Source of the DNA: Macrostomum hystrix
Taxonomy: Eukaryota > Platyhelminthes > Macrostomidae
Direction: 5' to 3'
Assembly (NCBI GenBank): GCA_950097015.1
Contig: CATNEN010000001.1
Location: forward strand, 14,129,001 to 14,193,000
Length of the DNA stretch: 64,000 bases
Shown here piece by piece: positions 11,601 to 22,413 of this stretch (position 1 is the stretch's first letter; the number at the start of each line of letters is the position of its first letter). A model generated the notes under the pieces. The model worked only from the letters and a program-made list of their open reading frames with translations, was not told the DNA's origin and did no database searches. Both the position numbers and the translations under genes were made by a program.

Positions 11601-11775
11601 ATATATTCATGGCCTTGACTTCATAGGACGCAGATTCAGCTGGTCGCTTGCTTAATGGTACGCAATCCCAATCAAAAGACTCGACAAAGTCCTTGTGGTT
11701 CCGGATGAAATGCCGTCGCATATTAGAACTTAGAATCGTCATTTGACATAGGAAACAATTAGTTTGTGCGTCCAT
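8690..11775 (-). pseudogene. Zinc-finger / tyrosine-recombinase-like protein of a mobile element (one in-frame stop)
   Basis: Three exons are inferred: 11775-11160, 11068-10200 and 10087-8690, with GTAAGT..CAG and GTGAGC..CAG introns of 91 and 112 bases. Phases agree and total 961 codons. The N-terminus has two zinc-binding motifs, CFLCQ..H..H and CPHCGKYVRHLKRH. Exon 3 has a long helical region, NRLRPW, a basic HKKGGRGK loop, then GDGRRNVLSAYVHAH and LYDTSRNCVVNAYGR. That order (Arg, Lys, Arg, His-like, Tyr at 9320-9322) resembles a tyrosine recombinase of the Crypton/DIRS type, although the usual GHS histidine is Tyr. The C-terminus is Ser/Arg-rich with an acidic stretch. A TAA at 11437-11439 interrupts exon 1 in frame at codon 113; nothing else is broken. 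The recombinase assignment comes from motif pattern only. Confidence 0.55.
11437..11439 (-). other. In-frame TAA inside exon 1 of the recombinase-like gene
   Basis: The frame is open on both sides of this codon and continues with the correct phase into both introns. One C-to-T change from CAA (Gln) would explain it. A conserved readthrough site is an alternative. Confidence 0.8.
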
Positions 11776-12130
11776 TTTACCTGCTGAATTATTATTATCT
11801 CCTGAACTGCTTATATACTGCTTATAACAGAAGAAATTTTACAAAGATTTGCAAGCGAGCGCGCTTGGCTTCTGACTTAAGCTGCTATCGTGACCCGTAC
11901 GACAGTTTAATCACATAAACTATCATTTTCAAGGTTTGTCTATGGCGAAATAGCATAATATTGAACTCAATATATTTAACGTTGCTATATTGTCTACTCA
12001 TAGTAGAGTAGGTAGTTTCGAACAGCATATGAACATAAACACGAATAATTAATTGATTTATGATTTATGTCAACAATTTTAATCTGTATGTTGAGAAAGC
12101 CCTTAAATTATTGTTGATTATTCGAGACGT

Positions 12131-12980
12131 ATTTTCGCGAAAGTACATATGTATTCTCAAACGAAGGTCAATGTAGTCTTTTTGCGAAAATACTTTTGTG
12201 TCAATATGATTACTGTTTCTGGTGGTATTTTCGCGAAAAAACATGTGTCCTAAACGAAAGTAAAGGCATTATCAAAAGAAGGTAACAGCCGTATTTGAGC
12301 AAAAGTACGTTAATAATAATAAAGATTTATTTTCATTAGTAGTAAATTATTAGCAGATTTTTTTAAATTAGAAAAATGTGTGGTAATGACTGGGATTCGA
12401 ACCCGAGCCACCGGTAACTATAAAAGAATGCTATAGACCTGCACGCCAGATCACTTGTAACTGAATAGTGTGTTATCTGGCTATTTATATTGATTTTCTT
12501 TCGGATGTTGGATTTTTAATGATTTTCGTCTGCAAATGGTAAAATCTTGAGCACTTTTTCCATTTTTTCTTACAGAATGATAAGATTTATTGAGAGAATA
12601 TAGAGAGTACTGCTGATATTGCGGGTATATATTCAAACGAAGGTAGAACAGTATTTTAGCAAATGTACTTTAAGTGTATTACCATTGTTTATACAGGGCT
12701 ATGTATTTTCGCGAAAGTACATTTTCGCGTTATACTTTTGCGAAAGAACGAAGGTAAATATGTTCTTGCGTCTATGTAAACTCGGTGCATTCGGGAAAGC
12801 ACAAGAAAATAGTTCAGGATCAGGACAAAGAGATATATTAGTACTTCCGCAAACACGACTACATGCTCCGCAGTGCCCGAGTGCGAAAAGACATAAGCTT
12901 AGCTGTCCTAATTATAGAAATACACTACGGAGATCAAAAAAGGTCATTTGGTATATCCGTCCGTATTTTCGCGAAATGAC
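12131..12980. repeat. Right-flank repeats with the TATTTTCGCGAAA palindrome
   Basis: TATTTTCGCGAAA occurs at about 12131, 12227, 12709 and 12962, with ACGAAGGTA and TTTTGC(G/A)AAA(G/A)TAC motifs around it. This matches the vocabulary of the array at 7943-8280, now 3' of the element's gene start. Spacing is irregular, so the array is more decayed than the left one. Confidence 0.7.
12383..12475 (-). tRNA. tRNA-like sequence, probably degenerate
   Basis: On the minus strand the T-arm/B-box sequence GGGTTCGAATCCC is complete, and TGGCGTGCAGG 45 bases upstream resembles an A box. A TTTTT run follows at about 12375. The acceptor, D and anticodon stems pair poorly, so this is more likely a tRNA pseudogene or the head of a tRNA-derived SINE than a working tRNA. 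No anticodon is assigned. Confidence 0.3.
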
Positions 12981-13087
12981 CACATGATCTGTTCTTTTTT
13001 TAGAAATACACTACGGAGATAAAAAAAAGGTCTTTCAGTCTTTTTGTGCGCAAGCCTACTGTTAGTAGTCAATATATCGAAAATTTG

Positions 13088-13275
13088 GCCCGGACTTTTT
13101 TGCTCGGGTATTTTTAGCCGGACTTTTTTTAAACCAGGAACCCGGACTTTTTTTCACATGCCCGGACTTTTTTGCTCGGTTATTTTTAGCCGGACTTTTT
13201 TGCAGCAGGACCCCGGACTTTTTCGCTCGGTTATTTTTAGCCGGACTTTTTTGCACCAGGAACCCGGACTTTTTT
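13088..13275. repeat. Tandem repeat of CCCGGACTTTTTTGC-type units
   Basis: About four units of 52-60 bases combine CCCGGACTTTTT, GCTCGGTTATTTTTAGCCGGAC and a CAGGA(A)CC spacer. CGGACT is also the core of the left array at 7333-7815, which hints that both belong to one element. Confidence 0.75.
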
Positions 13276-13644
13276 ACCACTTTTCTGGGTGTCTCGTACT
13301 GACCTTGAGCATGGATTTCCCTTTGTACTCGAAAGTTGAGGGGAATTCCACGAGACCCCTGTAAAAAAAGTCTGGGCTTTGGAAAAAAAGTCCGATGCAT
13401 ATTTTGTGAATAAGGAGGATGATGCAAGCATATTTAAATATAAGAAAAGTAAAATAAAATGAGCATTTCGCATTGAGCAGCACAAATGACTATGTAGCCT
13501 AATGTGGCAGTTTTATTTATTAGACTAGAAACCGTAAGCTTGAAAGTGTGATATTTTAGATTAAAATATAGTAATGTTCAAATAGATTCAATTAAATAGC
13601 GTATCTATATGAGATAGCTTAAAAATAATATTTCCTGATGCTGC

Positions 13645-14780
13645 TCAGTGCCTAATGCAGCTGCGGGCATTCATGAGTTCATCTCGAGCCCAGATGAACC
13701 CACGAATCCGACTGCCTTTTGCAAACTGGGGATTCGGCAACACAGCGACTTCACTCACCAGTGCAGGGAACTCATCGCTCTGGCCCGCGAAGACGAACGG
13801 CTTCTGTCCTCCGGCCATCCAGCTCGAGATTGACTGGGTGCAAGCAGAGACGATGACTTGGTTGTCACCCAGGAGATGAATAACTCGACTCGGGTAATGC
13901 TGCCAGGAGTCCACACGTCCTCTGCACGTTGTCCGCACGGCGGCCAGCACCCAGCAGTTGAGGCTCGATTCCGGTAGAGGCAGCGGCAATAGCGGCATGT
14001 AATGCACCTCCGGGATGTGCGCCAGCTTGATCGGCTGAACACCTTGCATGCACCCATCCGGCAGGACCTCGGTTGGACAAGTGCTTTCAGGCTGGTAGAT
14101 GTGAATCGGCCTGCTAAGAAAATATGCTAATGCAACGATTATTGGGTGATCGGCATATGTGCTGGGAAGCCTCATTTTTGTTAAGTAAGTTTCAAGCGGC
14201 TTATCGAGAAAATTAACAATACTCTCACCATTGGATGCGAGTACTAGGCCATGCTTCTCCAAGTAGTCCCAGGTGTCCAGCCGAAGCTGGACTGCATCAG
14301 CTTCAGTGCCCTCAGACCGCAGAATCTGCTGAATTGAGTCAAAAAAGCAATTGCCGAATGAATCAGCATTACCAATTAAGCAATTTAGTGACTTCGCCTT
14401 CGCATCAAGCATGCGAAGTGCATCGTCAATACTGAGCGCGGCTGGGGTAGAAGCGGCTGCAGGCTGCTGCTCTGCGGCACTCGCGACTCGCATGGGCACT
14501 CGCCGTGGAACCGGAATCGGCTTCCTCTTTTGCAGCCGAGCAGCTTGCCGGGCACTCTTCACGTTTAGGGCAGCTTGACGCTTCTGCGCTCTGGCTCTGA
14601 AAAAGGCTAGAGTGGAGCGGCTTGTCAAGTTAGGATGTGGTATGTCCTGGTAGACGGATGTTTTCCTTCTTTTAGTAGGAATTGCAGGAGCCTGGCCATG
14701 CCGCTTCGTTGGAAACGCGATTTCCTGAGCAGTTGCCTCGGCAGCCGCTGACACGGATGACTCCGGGCAGAATGCACCTG
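13645..14780 (-). CDS. OTU-like cysteine protease exon
   Basis: The frame is open from 14835 to the TAG at 13645. The acceptor is at 14781/14780 or, three bases on, 14778/14777 (TTTTCCAGCAG); both keep phase 1 and join in frame to the donor at 15096. A basic Ala/Arg/Lys-rich linker is followed by the OTU-like core: GNADSFGNCFFDSI near residues 155-168 of the open frame, with Cys163 as the expected nucleophile, and HIPEVHYMPL near residues 273-282 with His278 as the expected general base. In most OTUs Asp is three residues before Cys (DGNC). Here that site is Phe and the Asp lies two residues further upstream, so activity is uncertain. OTU enzymes remove ubiquitin; transposon-borne versions are known, with unclear function. 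It seems to form the 3' exon of the DDE gene remnant upstream. Confidence 0.65.
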
Positions 14781-14902
14781 CTGGAAAACCGGAAATGATA
14801 CAATATATTTCATTGCGAAATGGCCAACGAGGCATTCAAAATTTAATGAATAGATTCTTTCGTCTTTATTTGACTTAAGGTTAGTGCATTAAGCCGTAAG
14901 CA

Positions 14903-14962
14903 AAAAGGCTCATAAACCCCAAGGCTCAAACCCCAAGGCTCATAAACCCCAAGGCTCAATAA
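14903..14962. repeat. Short tandem repeat AACCCCAAGGCTCAT
   Basis: Four copies of CCCCAAGGCTCA lie in the predicted intron between the DDE remnant and the OTU exon. Confidence 0.8.
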
Positions 14963-15095
14963 GACCAAATTGCTGAAAAAACCCGATAAATCAATAGAAT
15001 CAACTGACAGTTCATTTGATCGGTGAATGCACTTCACAACTTGAGAGTGAGTCAAATGAGTAAATAAAAAATATCATAATTTTATAATTTCTTAC

Positions 15096-15900
15096 CTGGC
15101 TGCTCCTCGTCACTTAATGCCGCATTGACCGCCGGAATTGTTTCCTGTTCTTCATCCGCTGGCATTGGACTGCTCTCAACCAGGTTGCTGCAACTGTCTG
15201 AGCTCTGCGGGTCAGAGGAGGGGTCCCCTTCAGAGCTGACGTGCTCGTCATTAGGCTGCTCGCAGCATAAATTTCCAGTCAGTCGGAACAGCAGCTGCTG
15301 CAGTGTGCGATCTGCATCAGTCTGAGCCGGCTCGGTCTGCAGCCGTTCAAGGTAAGCAGCCCCCAGAACTTCCTCGAAGCAGCGCTCAACAGAGCCGGCG
15401 ACCGTCCAGCACTTTCTTAAAATCTTAAACATTTTCGCTTCTGGCTGGCTAGATTGGCTCCCGCCGATGCCGCAGGCAACGTCCTGGATCACGGGTACAG
15501 GTGCAGGGTCCTGGCGCTTGCAGAGCTTGTCGTAGGCCAGAGCATCCGGATTCCGCGGATAGATGCGGATGCATAGATGCATCACCTCTTCCTGAAGCCA
15601 GCGCTGATGTTCTTAGGAGTCGCCCGCTCCATCAGGAACTCCCGCAGCATGCTGACGAAGCTCAATCTGCTGATCATGCTGCCAAATGCCACTTTCCGAG
15701 ACCGGTCCGCCAGAAGCTCTCGCCAGCCAGCTTTCAACGAACGAAAGATCAAGCGGCTGAAGGACATGCGTGGCATTCGGAACTAGGCCGTAGAGCATGA
15801 CCTTCTGTTGCCGCAGGTAGTCAATAACCTCTAGGGAGAATCTAGAGTCATGCAGATCTGTGAAAAGGACAACTGGGCGACGGCCCGGTGTCAAAAACAT
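15096..15900 (-). pseudogene. pogo/Jerky-like DDE transposase, C-terminal remnant
   Basis: On the minus strand the frame from 15900 gives PVVLFTDLHDSRFSLEV and LVPNATHVLQPLDLSFV, the classic DDE_1 block of the Tc1/mariner-pogo-Tigger-Jerky group (third acidic region plus the LQPLD motif). A one-base shift near 15745 moves to another frame carrying LKAGWRELLADRSRKV and AGFRK. A short insertion near 15585-15595 restores the first frame at IYPRNPDALAYDKL. The remaining ~160 residues are an acidic, Ser-rich tail ending at a GTAAGA donor (15095) in phase 1, matching the OTU exon. The N-terminal HTH and first catalytic Asp are missing: coding sequence stops at 15900, where CGGACT-type repeat sequence begins. 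The transposase half is certainly dead as it stands. Confidence 0.75.
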
Positions 15901-16661
15901 CGTCCGGCGGACTCCGCTTTTTGGTCTATTGTACGCCTAACTTTAGTCGAAAAGACGTCCGCTTTGGGCCAACAAACGACCAATTTCGGACTATTGTAAA
16001 ATGTTGTAAACACTACTATTAGTAGTGTAGCTCTAAATAATCTGTATTCATTATTCTCTGGTATTCCTTTAAAAAACTTATTGAACATGAACAAAAATAT
16101 TTTGATTTTCTTATTTTAAAATGAATGTTATCGTATGTTTTTTTATTTTTAGTTGCAAATAAATTACTCATTACATAAATCCATAATAAATTACATTTGC
16201 AAGTTATAAAAGAAAAACTATTTGGAATACAAGTAAGCATGAGACAGATCTTGCTACAAAATTAGTATTTTTGAAAAATTACATACAGAAAGACAGAAGG
16301 CAAAGTATAAAATGCCTTAGCAGGAATACAACGCACAACAGGCAGCATAGACATGGGGTCAAAAAGTTACAAATTTAAATACATAGCAAGAAATATATTT
16401 GTGTACTATACGCAACGTAAATAACTAAGCGCGTTTCTAAAGCATGCACGAAAATAATTGAAAGGAAGACGAATAATTTTTATACGTCACAAACACTACA
16501 AAATTTTTGCTGTATAAATCAAGACATAAATACAATTTGGAGTATAAATTGTGCCACTCATGTCCCATTTTAGCTACTCAACCTCTGGGTCGTTAGTAGT
16601 AGCATACTAATTATTGTTCCGAAAAATAAACGAAAGGTGGGACTTATGAGTGAGAGACAAT
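15901..16661. other. AT-rich spacer with CGGACT motifs at its left edge
   Basis: Bases 15897-16000 contain ACATCGTCCGGCGGACT, CGAAAAGACGTC and TTTCGGACTATTGTA, echoing the arrays at 7333-7879. The rest is AT-rich without a credible ORF. Confidence 0.5.
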
Positions 16662-18640
16662 TTATAAATATTCATCTTCTGAGCTGCTGCTCGGAACTCG
16701 AGGGTGCTTTCGAGCCGCCGTAGCTCCAGATGCCGCAGCTCTGACCGCCGCACCTCCAGATGCCGCAGCTCCGGCCTCCGCAGCTAAGGCCGCTGAAGCT
16801 CCGGCCTCCGCAGATCCGACCGCCGCACCTCCAGATGCTGCATTTTCAGCCGCCGCCGCGTTGCGCTGCCCGGCACTGACCCGCCGCTCCTTTCCCGCCA
16901 GCCTCTCGGCGGCGTGTTTTAGGAGGTTTTTAATCTCCCTCTCCACGTCGCACTCCGATGGTCGACTTTGCTTGTGGTAGAGCACGGCGACAGCCTCTGG
17001 AAAAGAGTGTTGAAAGTCTCAATGACGAAATGCTCCTGACATGAGTGCCTAATTTGCCTATACCAATTTCATGTTGCCTAAATATGAATGAATATGATGA
17101 AAATCTTACCTAAGAAAATACTGATGAAATTGCAGAATCCCAGCTCGTTGTCCGACAACTCATCGCCTGGTTCGGCCTCGCGCAGTCTCGCCGACATGTA
17201 TCGTCCTGACCAATTGACGACGCACTGCATGTTGCTAGCAAGGCACTTGTTCAGCATGCGCTTGCATGTGTCGTGGACTGAGCTTCCCCGACAGCTACGG
17301 AGGCAGTCGGCCTGTTTGAAATTGATTTAGTGTATTTAGTGTATTGGTAGTATAATGTGTACAGTGGTCTAAATTTTTTTGAAATAGCTTGACTTTTAAA
17401 ATGTTGTGGTGTGATGTGAATAATGTGAATATGTGAATAATAGCTACACTATTAATAGTGTAGCTCTGAATAAAAAAATCGTGAAAGACAAAAAATAATA
17501 CTCACCAAACGCTCTTGCTGCACGCGGGAATTCCGGAAATTCACGTAGGCACTCCAACTCGAAATCGGAGAGAAATCCGGTTGCCCAGCGTTGTTAGACC
17601 GCTGACCGAGCTGCTGCACACCGAGCTGCCGCTGCTGCTGCTGCATAAATTCAGTCAGTCTAGCCGAGATAGCATCAACTGACGAATTCATGTCTCTCCG
17701 GAGAGCTTCGACAGCGGCATGTGTCTCATAGCATCTCCTAGCAGTCAGAGTCGCCAAATAGATGGCCGTCTGCAGGGATGCAGGGTCCAGGCCGCTTCTT
17801 CGCAGCCGGTTCTGCGTTCCGGCCATAGAGGAGCCCGGTTGGCCTAGGAATCTGCCATTGTCTGTTGACAACGTTGAGTGAACGGACGGGTTGATATGTA
17901 AGTTTGTAACTAAGCAAGTCTATTTGCGAATAACCAATCAATAAGATTGTGAATGGATCAGTGAGTCTCAATGATTCAATAGTGAGTCTACAAATGAGTG
18001 AATGCAGAAATATTATTTTGAAACCTTACCATCAGCTACTTCCTGATGGACCGAGCTGCTCAGCCTGCTCGGTGAACGCTGAATGTCTGATGCCGATGGC
18101 CCCGAGAATTTGGCACAGTAGTGGCATTGTCATGACCTGTGAATGTAAGCAGAGTGTTGGGGGAAATAAATTAGACTTTGAATCACTGTTTGTAAAACTG
18201 CTAGTAATTGATTGAGTAAGTCTGTGAATGAATTGAACAGTGAGTCTGTGAGTGAATTGAACATTGAATTGTGAATGAATGAACCAGTGAGTCTGAATCA
18301 ATAAATCAATGAGTTTTCGCGAATGGATCAGTGAGTCTGCGATCCGTGAGTTTTTAGATACGTGTTTGCATGGATGGATTGGATGAGTGAACCAATTTAG
18401 TCTATAGTCTAATAAACTCTTACCATCAACAATCGGAGATTCCATGGCGCTGGTTGAATGCAGGTGGTTCTCCTGGTCCTCCATCAGTCTTTGAGGTGTG
18501 GATGGGAATGGGATCAGTGTCGCGGTGCTGCTTAATCTCTGTAGCTGCGGTCGATCAGGCAGAGGCGCTGCTTTGGAGCCCACATTCCTCTGATTTATGG
18601 CCTCGGAAGCTTCCCTCTCGCTCTCCGATGAAGTAATGTT
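16662..18640 (-). CDS. DUF4806/BEN-like family protein, 5' end not found
   Basis: Five exons are inferred: 18640-18424, 18086-18030, 17861-17506, 17311-17110 and 16996-16662 (stop TAA). All have GT-AG borders, and the phases (1,1,0,1) fit exactly. The product begins with an acidic/Ser-rich region, then a long helical, Gln-rich segment (residue pattern LTEFMQQQQRQLGVQQLG) and SSWSAYVNFRNSRVQQERL. The C-terminal core has CKRMLNKCLASNMQCVVNWSG followed by an amphipathic stretch with ECDVEREIKNLLKHAAERL. That pattern resembles DUF4806, a poorly understood domain of animal nuclear and transposon-associated proteins. The tail is Ala-rich and ends in SSSSEDEYL. A paralogue with the same CL-x3-MQ-x2-VN-x-SG motif lies at 52746-55173. 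The start codon and any further upstream exon were not identified. Function unknown. Confidence 0.6.
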
Positions 18641-18837
18641 CTGTTTTAATTTTAGAAGGAAATGTGATGATAGGCAGTGTAATGACTTGTGTTAGAAGTC
18701 AAAAGGAACTCCAATTTCAAGTGTCTCGGCTCTCACTGGGAGCAGACAGAAAAGGAGGAACAGAAGAGTGTGTGGAGCCCCACCAGTCAGGCTTAACACA
18801 GTCTATGGCCGCCGGCTAGCCGGCCCCAGCTCATGCG

Positions 18838-18970
18838 TTTATTGTGCGCCTAGCCGGGGTGCCCTCATGGTGAGGTGAGCTGGGCTAGCCGATCGCAGCT
18901 CATGGGCCCAGCCGGGGTGCGCTCCTGGTGAGGTGAGCTGGGCTAGCCGATCGCAGCTCATGGGCCTCGG
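18838..18970. repeat. Tandem repeat with GCTAGCCGATCGCAGCTCAT
   Basis: About two copies of a ~63-base GC-rich unit, plus a diverged third copy at the left edge. Confidence 0.75.
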
Positions 18971-19221
18971 ATATGGGATAGAAGGAAGGTGACGTTGGGC
19001 CAGCCAACCAAAAGCATGATTGCCATGCAAGACAAAGAGTTTTTCAAAACAGATAGGCTATCCTACTGTATGTGATTCCTTTAGTGCTTCGAGTGTACTG
19101 TATAGTGCTGATATTTATGTAAATCAGCGTAAAACCGCTTTTTTTCTTACTCAGCCTGGATTAAGAAATGAGTAGGCTTATATGATGTTCTTGTTGTTCT
19201 GCAAAACATACAATCATTAAT

Positions 19222-19292
19222 TTAAAAAAAATGAGTCGAACCAACGACCCGCAGTTGTCAGGCTGACGTGCTACCAGTTTCACCACATGACA
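19222..19292 (-). tRNA. 3'-truncated tRNA-like sequence (tRNA-Val-like head)
   Basis: The minus strand reads TGGTGAAACTGG, a consensus A box, then AGCACGTCAGCCTGACAACTG and a B-box-like GTTGGTTCGACTC, ending in a run of eight T. The anticodon loop would read CTGACAA (anticodon GAC, Val), but the 3' anticodon strand lacks a base and the 3' half of the T stem is replaced by the T run. It looks like a tRNA pseudogene or a SINE head with an intact Pol III promoter and terminator. Confidence 0.45.
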
Positions 19293-22200
19293 TTGCCTAT
19301 ATACTACGAAGAATTACTATTTATTAGTATATTCTTTCGTTCGAATTCTTTTTTGACTGCAAGCTGCAGCTTGTGCTTACTTATTTTAAGCAATGGCCAT
19401 CGTAGCGATCAAATTCGCAACGCAATATTAGCAACGCAAGCAAATATATCGCGAGCTAGCAAATCGCTCCATTTTCTAACGACGGGTCCACCAGGTCCCC
19501 AAATTTTATCTGCAAAGCTTCGAAAACCAAAAGGGTGAATGTCAATATTACAAATACTCAGCAAAAGTCAAAATTATTAGCACCCGTAACGAAAGTCATC
19601 GATTTATCGTTGCACCAAACATTCTACATTTTTTGTCATTACATGTAATCCATAAAGTTTTAAATAAAGACGAGCAAGGCATAAATCATTAAATAGTTAT
19701 TTTTAAAGCATAAAAGTAACTTAAACGAAAGGTTGAAGCGAAAATAGTTCGCTAAAATTATTTTTTTAAACACATACTGCACAAAACGGCAAAACAGCGT
19801 TTAAATTTTGTAGGGTACGAAGTGCAATGCCTTACTATTCCTCACACCAGTATCTAAATGTTTTACTTTGTTTAGAGTTACATAAAGTTTCCGGAACATT
19901 TAACCTTTTCGACAGAAATCAACATGATAAATAATCGACCATTTTATAAATCTAATTAATGCAAAGTCATTGCATTCTGTCGCAAAAAGCAGTATAATCG
20001 CACGAGTTCAACCTACTGAAACATCGATTTAGTTAATTCATCTACAAATATAATATATTTTTTTAGTAAGTGTCTGAGCTTTCGTGTTCTGCTACAAAGT
20101 AGGGAAACCTTGAGACTTTCTGGTATTTCAGGTCTTAATTTAATAATTCTCGAAAAACCAAGGTATTCCAAATAATTAGCTACGAAACATATTGTTTTCC
20201 TTTCTTGAAGATCGGCTCGATATTACCCGCAACTTACGTATATAAACCGTAACGTACTCGTAACATTAAAGTTAAAAAACAAAATCTTATTAAAGGTATA
20301 GGCTACTTAATACTGCTTTGAAAAAACAAATAATTAAGTTCTTAAACATATACATAAAGAAGGCTCTGCAGATTTTTTTGGCGCGTTTATATTAAATTCA
20401 GATGCATGTTCGTCGGAGTTGTCCGCCATGTTGTTTTTAGCTTTTTCAAATTTTTTTTTTGTAATGAAATTATTGGTCGGTGGTCGCCATTTAAAATGAA
20501 TTGTAAGACGTTAAAGGTTGCAGTCCAGTATAATGTAATTGGTAATAGTTAATTGTTTATGTCCACTAGAATTTAGAAATGCCGATTTGCTGACGCATGC
20601 GCTGTTCCCTAATTCTAAATCAATCTAGGTCAAAATTAGTTGCAGCAAGTTATATACTTAGATTCAAGTCTAACGTTCCAATCTGATTCTAATAATTAGG
20701 CCTATCTAAACTTAATGGCTTGAATCTCGATGCGCGCGCGCGTGTCAGAAAACCGGTTGCAACTGGTGTCACTTTATATTTAACTTGTCAAGCTTAGTTT
20801 AAACAAATACTGAATACATAATTATTACAAAACATCCGTACGAAAATACCAGTTATATGAGAAGATGATTTAGCATAAATTTAGTTGTAATAACAGTACA
20901 CAAGAAATATTTTGATTTTACTAACAATTTAAAATAGACGAATTATTTCATTACAATTTTTAGTTGAACTGAAAGTGAAAGACAGCTAAATCGGGACAAA
21001 AAGTACAAGATTGTACCAATTGCAATCATTCCACATTACTGTTATTTTTTCTAGATTATTGCCACTTTAGTAGCTAATTTCGTTCTTCGTAAATCGTAAA
21101 TAAGGTTAAAAAGAAAAATATTAGTATTGTTTACTTCACTCTTCACTTAGTTTTGGACAAATCAGAGTCATTTGCACAAGTTTTAGCTGCACCTGCAGGT
21201 AATTAAAAACTCGATAAATGTCTAAACAATGTCAGTTGGAAAATAACATATGTCGCTATATGGCAAAATTACATGGTTAATATGATGTTATATAACACTC
21301 TAGATAGCTAGTATTGAGTAGGAAATATTATCTTACTATCTTTGGCAGGCCTTTGGCAGGTTATAAACTAGTTAACTCGGCAGTATACCAGTACTATAGT
21401 TAGTGCCTATAAGCATTTACTAATATTTAGTTTACATTGAAGATAGGTTAATCCAAAATTTTGTTAGAGGTTGTGCCAGTGTGTATTAAATTAGAAACAG
21501 TTGTCCGACTATAATATTCACTTTTATTTGTTAAGTTCTGCTGCTAGTTTCTTTGCATTTCTTGCTTAACAGTGTACCAAGCTCTGCAACTTTTTATGAA
21601 GCAACACAGTCACTAATTTCATTTGGTCTTTAGACCTAGCCTCCTAGCCTACTTCCAGAGTCAGAAAGGTGGCTCTGTGTGCCAGAAAGAAATTATAAAC
21701 AATGTAATATGTGACATGCACCACCAATATAAGTAACTTTAACATTGAGTCAAGTAGGCTTTGGTAAATAGTAAATAAAATAAATAGTTAATAGGGCAAG
21801 ATCTCAAAAAACTAATGCATACTCTTTGCACATAAAGGCTTCTTTCGAGTGGACCTTGAACTTGAGATCAGTATATATATCAATCAATCGCTCTTGAAAT
21901 CAATCACTTGAGAGGGTATTAGACTGAGATTAGTGGCAATCCATTGGAGGATTAGAGAAGTCCATGCTGGTATCAGTATCAGACAGGCTGATCATCTAGG
22001 CAGAACAACTGCAGCTGGACACTGCAGCATGTCAGTCTGGCCCTGGCGAAGCTAAGCAAACTGCCACCCCGAGTGCTACCAATTTTTGTCACATTCCATG
22101 GAGTCCATGGGTGGCAGAATGTGTTAATTTGTGAGAGTGAGAAAAAGGGATTTGTGTGCAAATTTTTAAGTAAATGTTCAATTTTTTATATTCAAGCAAG

Positions 22201-22413
22201 TGTATAGAAATGATGCCCAAGTGCAGGTCTGCAATCTCCACAGACTGTAGTTACATGACCACAATACTTGTGGGAATATATGTGGAATATAAGTGCTATG
22301 ATTTCATTGTAGAATATATAAAACTTTATAGTAATAAATAGAAAACAGTTGTCTGTCTACAATATTAAATACTGTGGAGCAATGCTTATAAATTACTTTC
22401 TCATTTCCAGACA
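19293..22413. other. AT-rich intergenic region, no gene identified
   Basis: Only short chance ORFs are present. There is a (CG)n-like CGCGCGCGCG at about 20733 and a poly-T stretch near 20450. If the KDZ element upstream arm lies here, I could not find its terminal repeat. Confidence 0.4.
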
